Origin: an uncultured Bacteroidota bacterium
GTDB lineage: Bacteria; Bacteroidota; Bacteroidia; Chitinophagales; Chitinophagaceae
NCBI GenBank assembly: GCA_903912435.1
Contig: CAIWHI010000106.1
Coordinates: 1 to 6,703, forward strand
Length of the DNA stretch: 6,703 bases
Direction: 5' to 3'
Below the pieces are notes generated by a model, which saw only the letters and a list, made by a program, of their open reading frames with translations, was not told the DNA's origin and ran no database searches. Every line of letters begins with the position of its first letter. The first letter of the stretch is position 1. A program made the translations under genes and the position numbers. This document shows positions 6,634-6,703 of the stretch, piece by piece.

Positions 6634-6660
6634 AATGCCCCGACTTTTGGTCAGGGCATT
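6634..6660 (-). terminator. Intrinsic terminator of the rRNA operon
   Basis: On the minus strand AATGCCCTGAC (6660-6650), the loop CAAAA (6649-6645) and GTCGGGGCATT (6644-6634) pair over 11 bp with one U-G wobble, then three more T follow (6633-6631). It sits about 10 bases after the 5S rRNA 3' end, the expected place for an rrn terminator. Confidence 0.88.
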
Positions 6661-6670
6661 TAAATAAATA

Positions 6671-6703
6671 TGGCAGCTACCTACTCTCCCGCATTTCTGT
6701 GCA
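6671..6703 (-). rRNA. rrf: 5S ribosomal RNA, 3' end only (gene runs off the right edge)
   Basis: The minus strand from 6703 reads TGCACAGAAATGCGGGAGAG and continues GTAGGTAGCTGCCA. This matches the conserved 3' third of 5S rRNA (compare ATGCGAGAGTAGGGAACTGCC in E. coli); GCGGGAGAGTAGG is its hallmark. Only about 33 of roughly 110-120 bases are inside the window. The exact 3' end is uncertain by a few bases. Together with the terminator immediately downstream, this marks the end of an rRNA operon transcribed leftward. Confidence 0.92.

Overview
The window looks like chromosomal DNA from a Bacteroidota bacterium, probably of the Chitinophagaceae/Sphingobacteriales type; the rank below phylum is an inference. 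The main evidence is a 1,284-residue secreted protein ending in the gliding-motility-associated (type B) C-terminal sorting domain of the type IX secretion system (T9SS). AT-rich intergenic DNA, weak Shine-Dalgarno sites and secreted proteins that begin with Gln after the signal peptide fit the same phylum.

Layout from left to right. (1) Positions 1-1280, plus strand: the 3' part of a secreted sialidase-like (BNR/Asp-box) beta-propeller protein that enters from the left edge. Its reading frame is interrupted at positions 12-14, most simply by a one-base frameshift in an A-run. (2) 1283-1801, minus strand: a small exported thioredoxin-fold protein with a CSHC active-site motif. It converges on gene 1 with only two bases between the stop codons. 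(3) 1802-1923: a short intergenic gap with a strong minus-strand intrinsic terminator. (4) 1924-5778, minus strand: the giant surface protein, made of a signal peptide, an N-terminal domain of about 330 residues, about nine Ig/PKD-like repeats and a type B sorting domain. (5) 5779-6633: about 850 bp of AT-rich DNA without a convincing gene. It holds a candidate promoter for the giant gene, a 12-bp hairpin at 6313-6340 and a tandem 21-bp repeat at 6540-6581. (6) 6634-6703, minus strand: an intrinsic terminator and the 3' end of a 5S rRNA gene, so an rRNA operon lies beyond the right edge.

The three proteins all appear exported. The repeats of the giant protein carry regularly placed cysteine pairs, and the sialidase-like protein has conserved CC and C motifs, so the adjacent thioredoxin-like protein could act on disulfides in the envelope; this is inference from proximity. 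I see no defence system, mobile element, CRISPR array or biosynthetic cluster. The least explained items are the 21-bp tandem repeat, which also encodes a perfect heptapeptide repeat in one frame, and the hairpin beside it.
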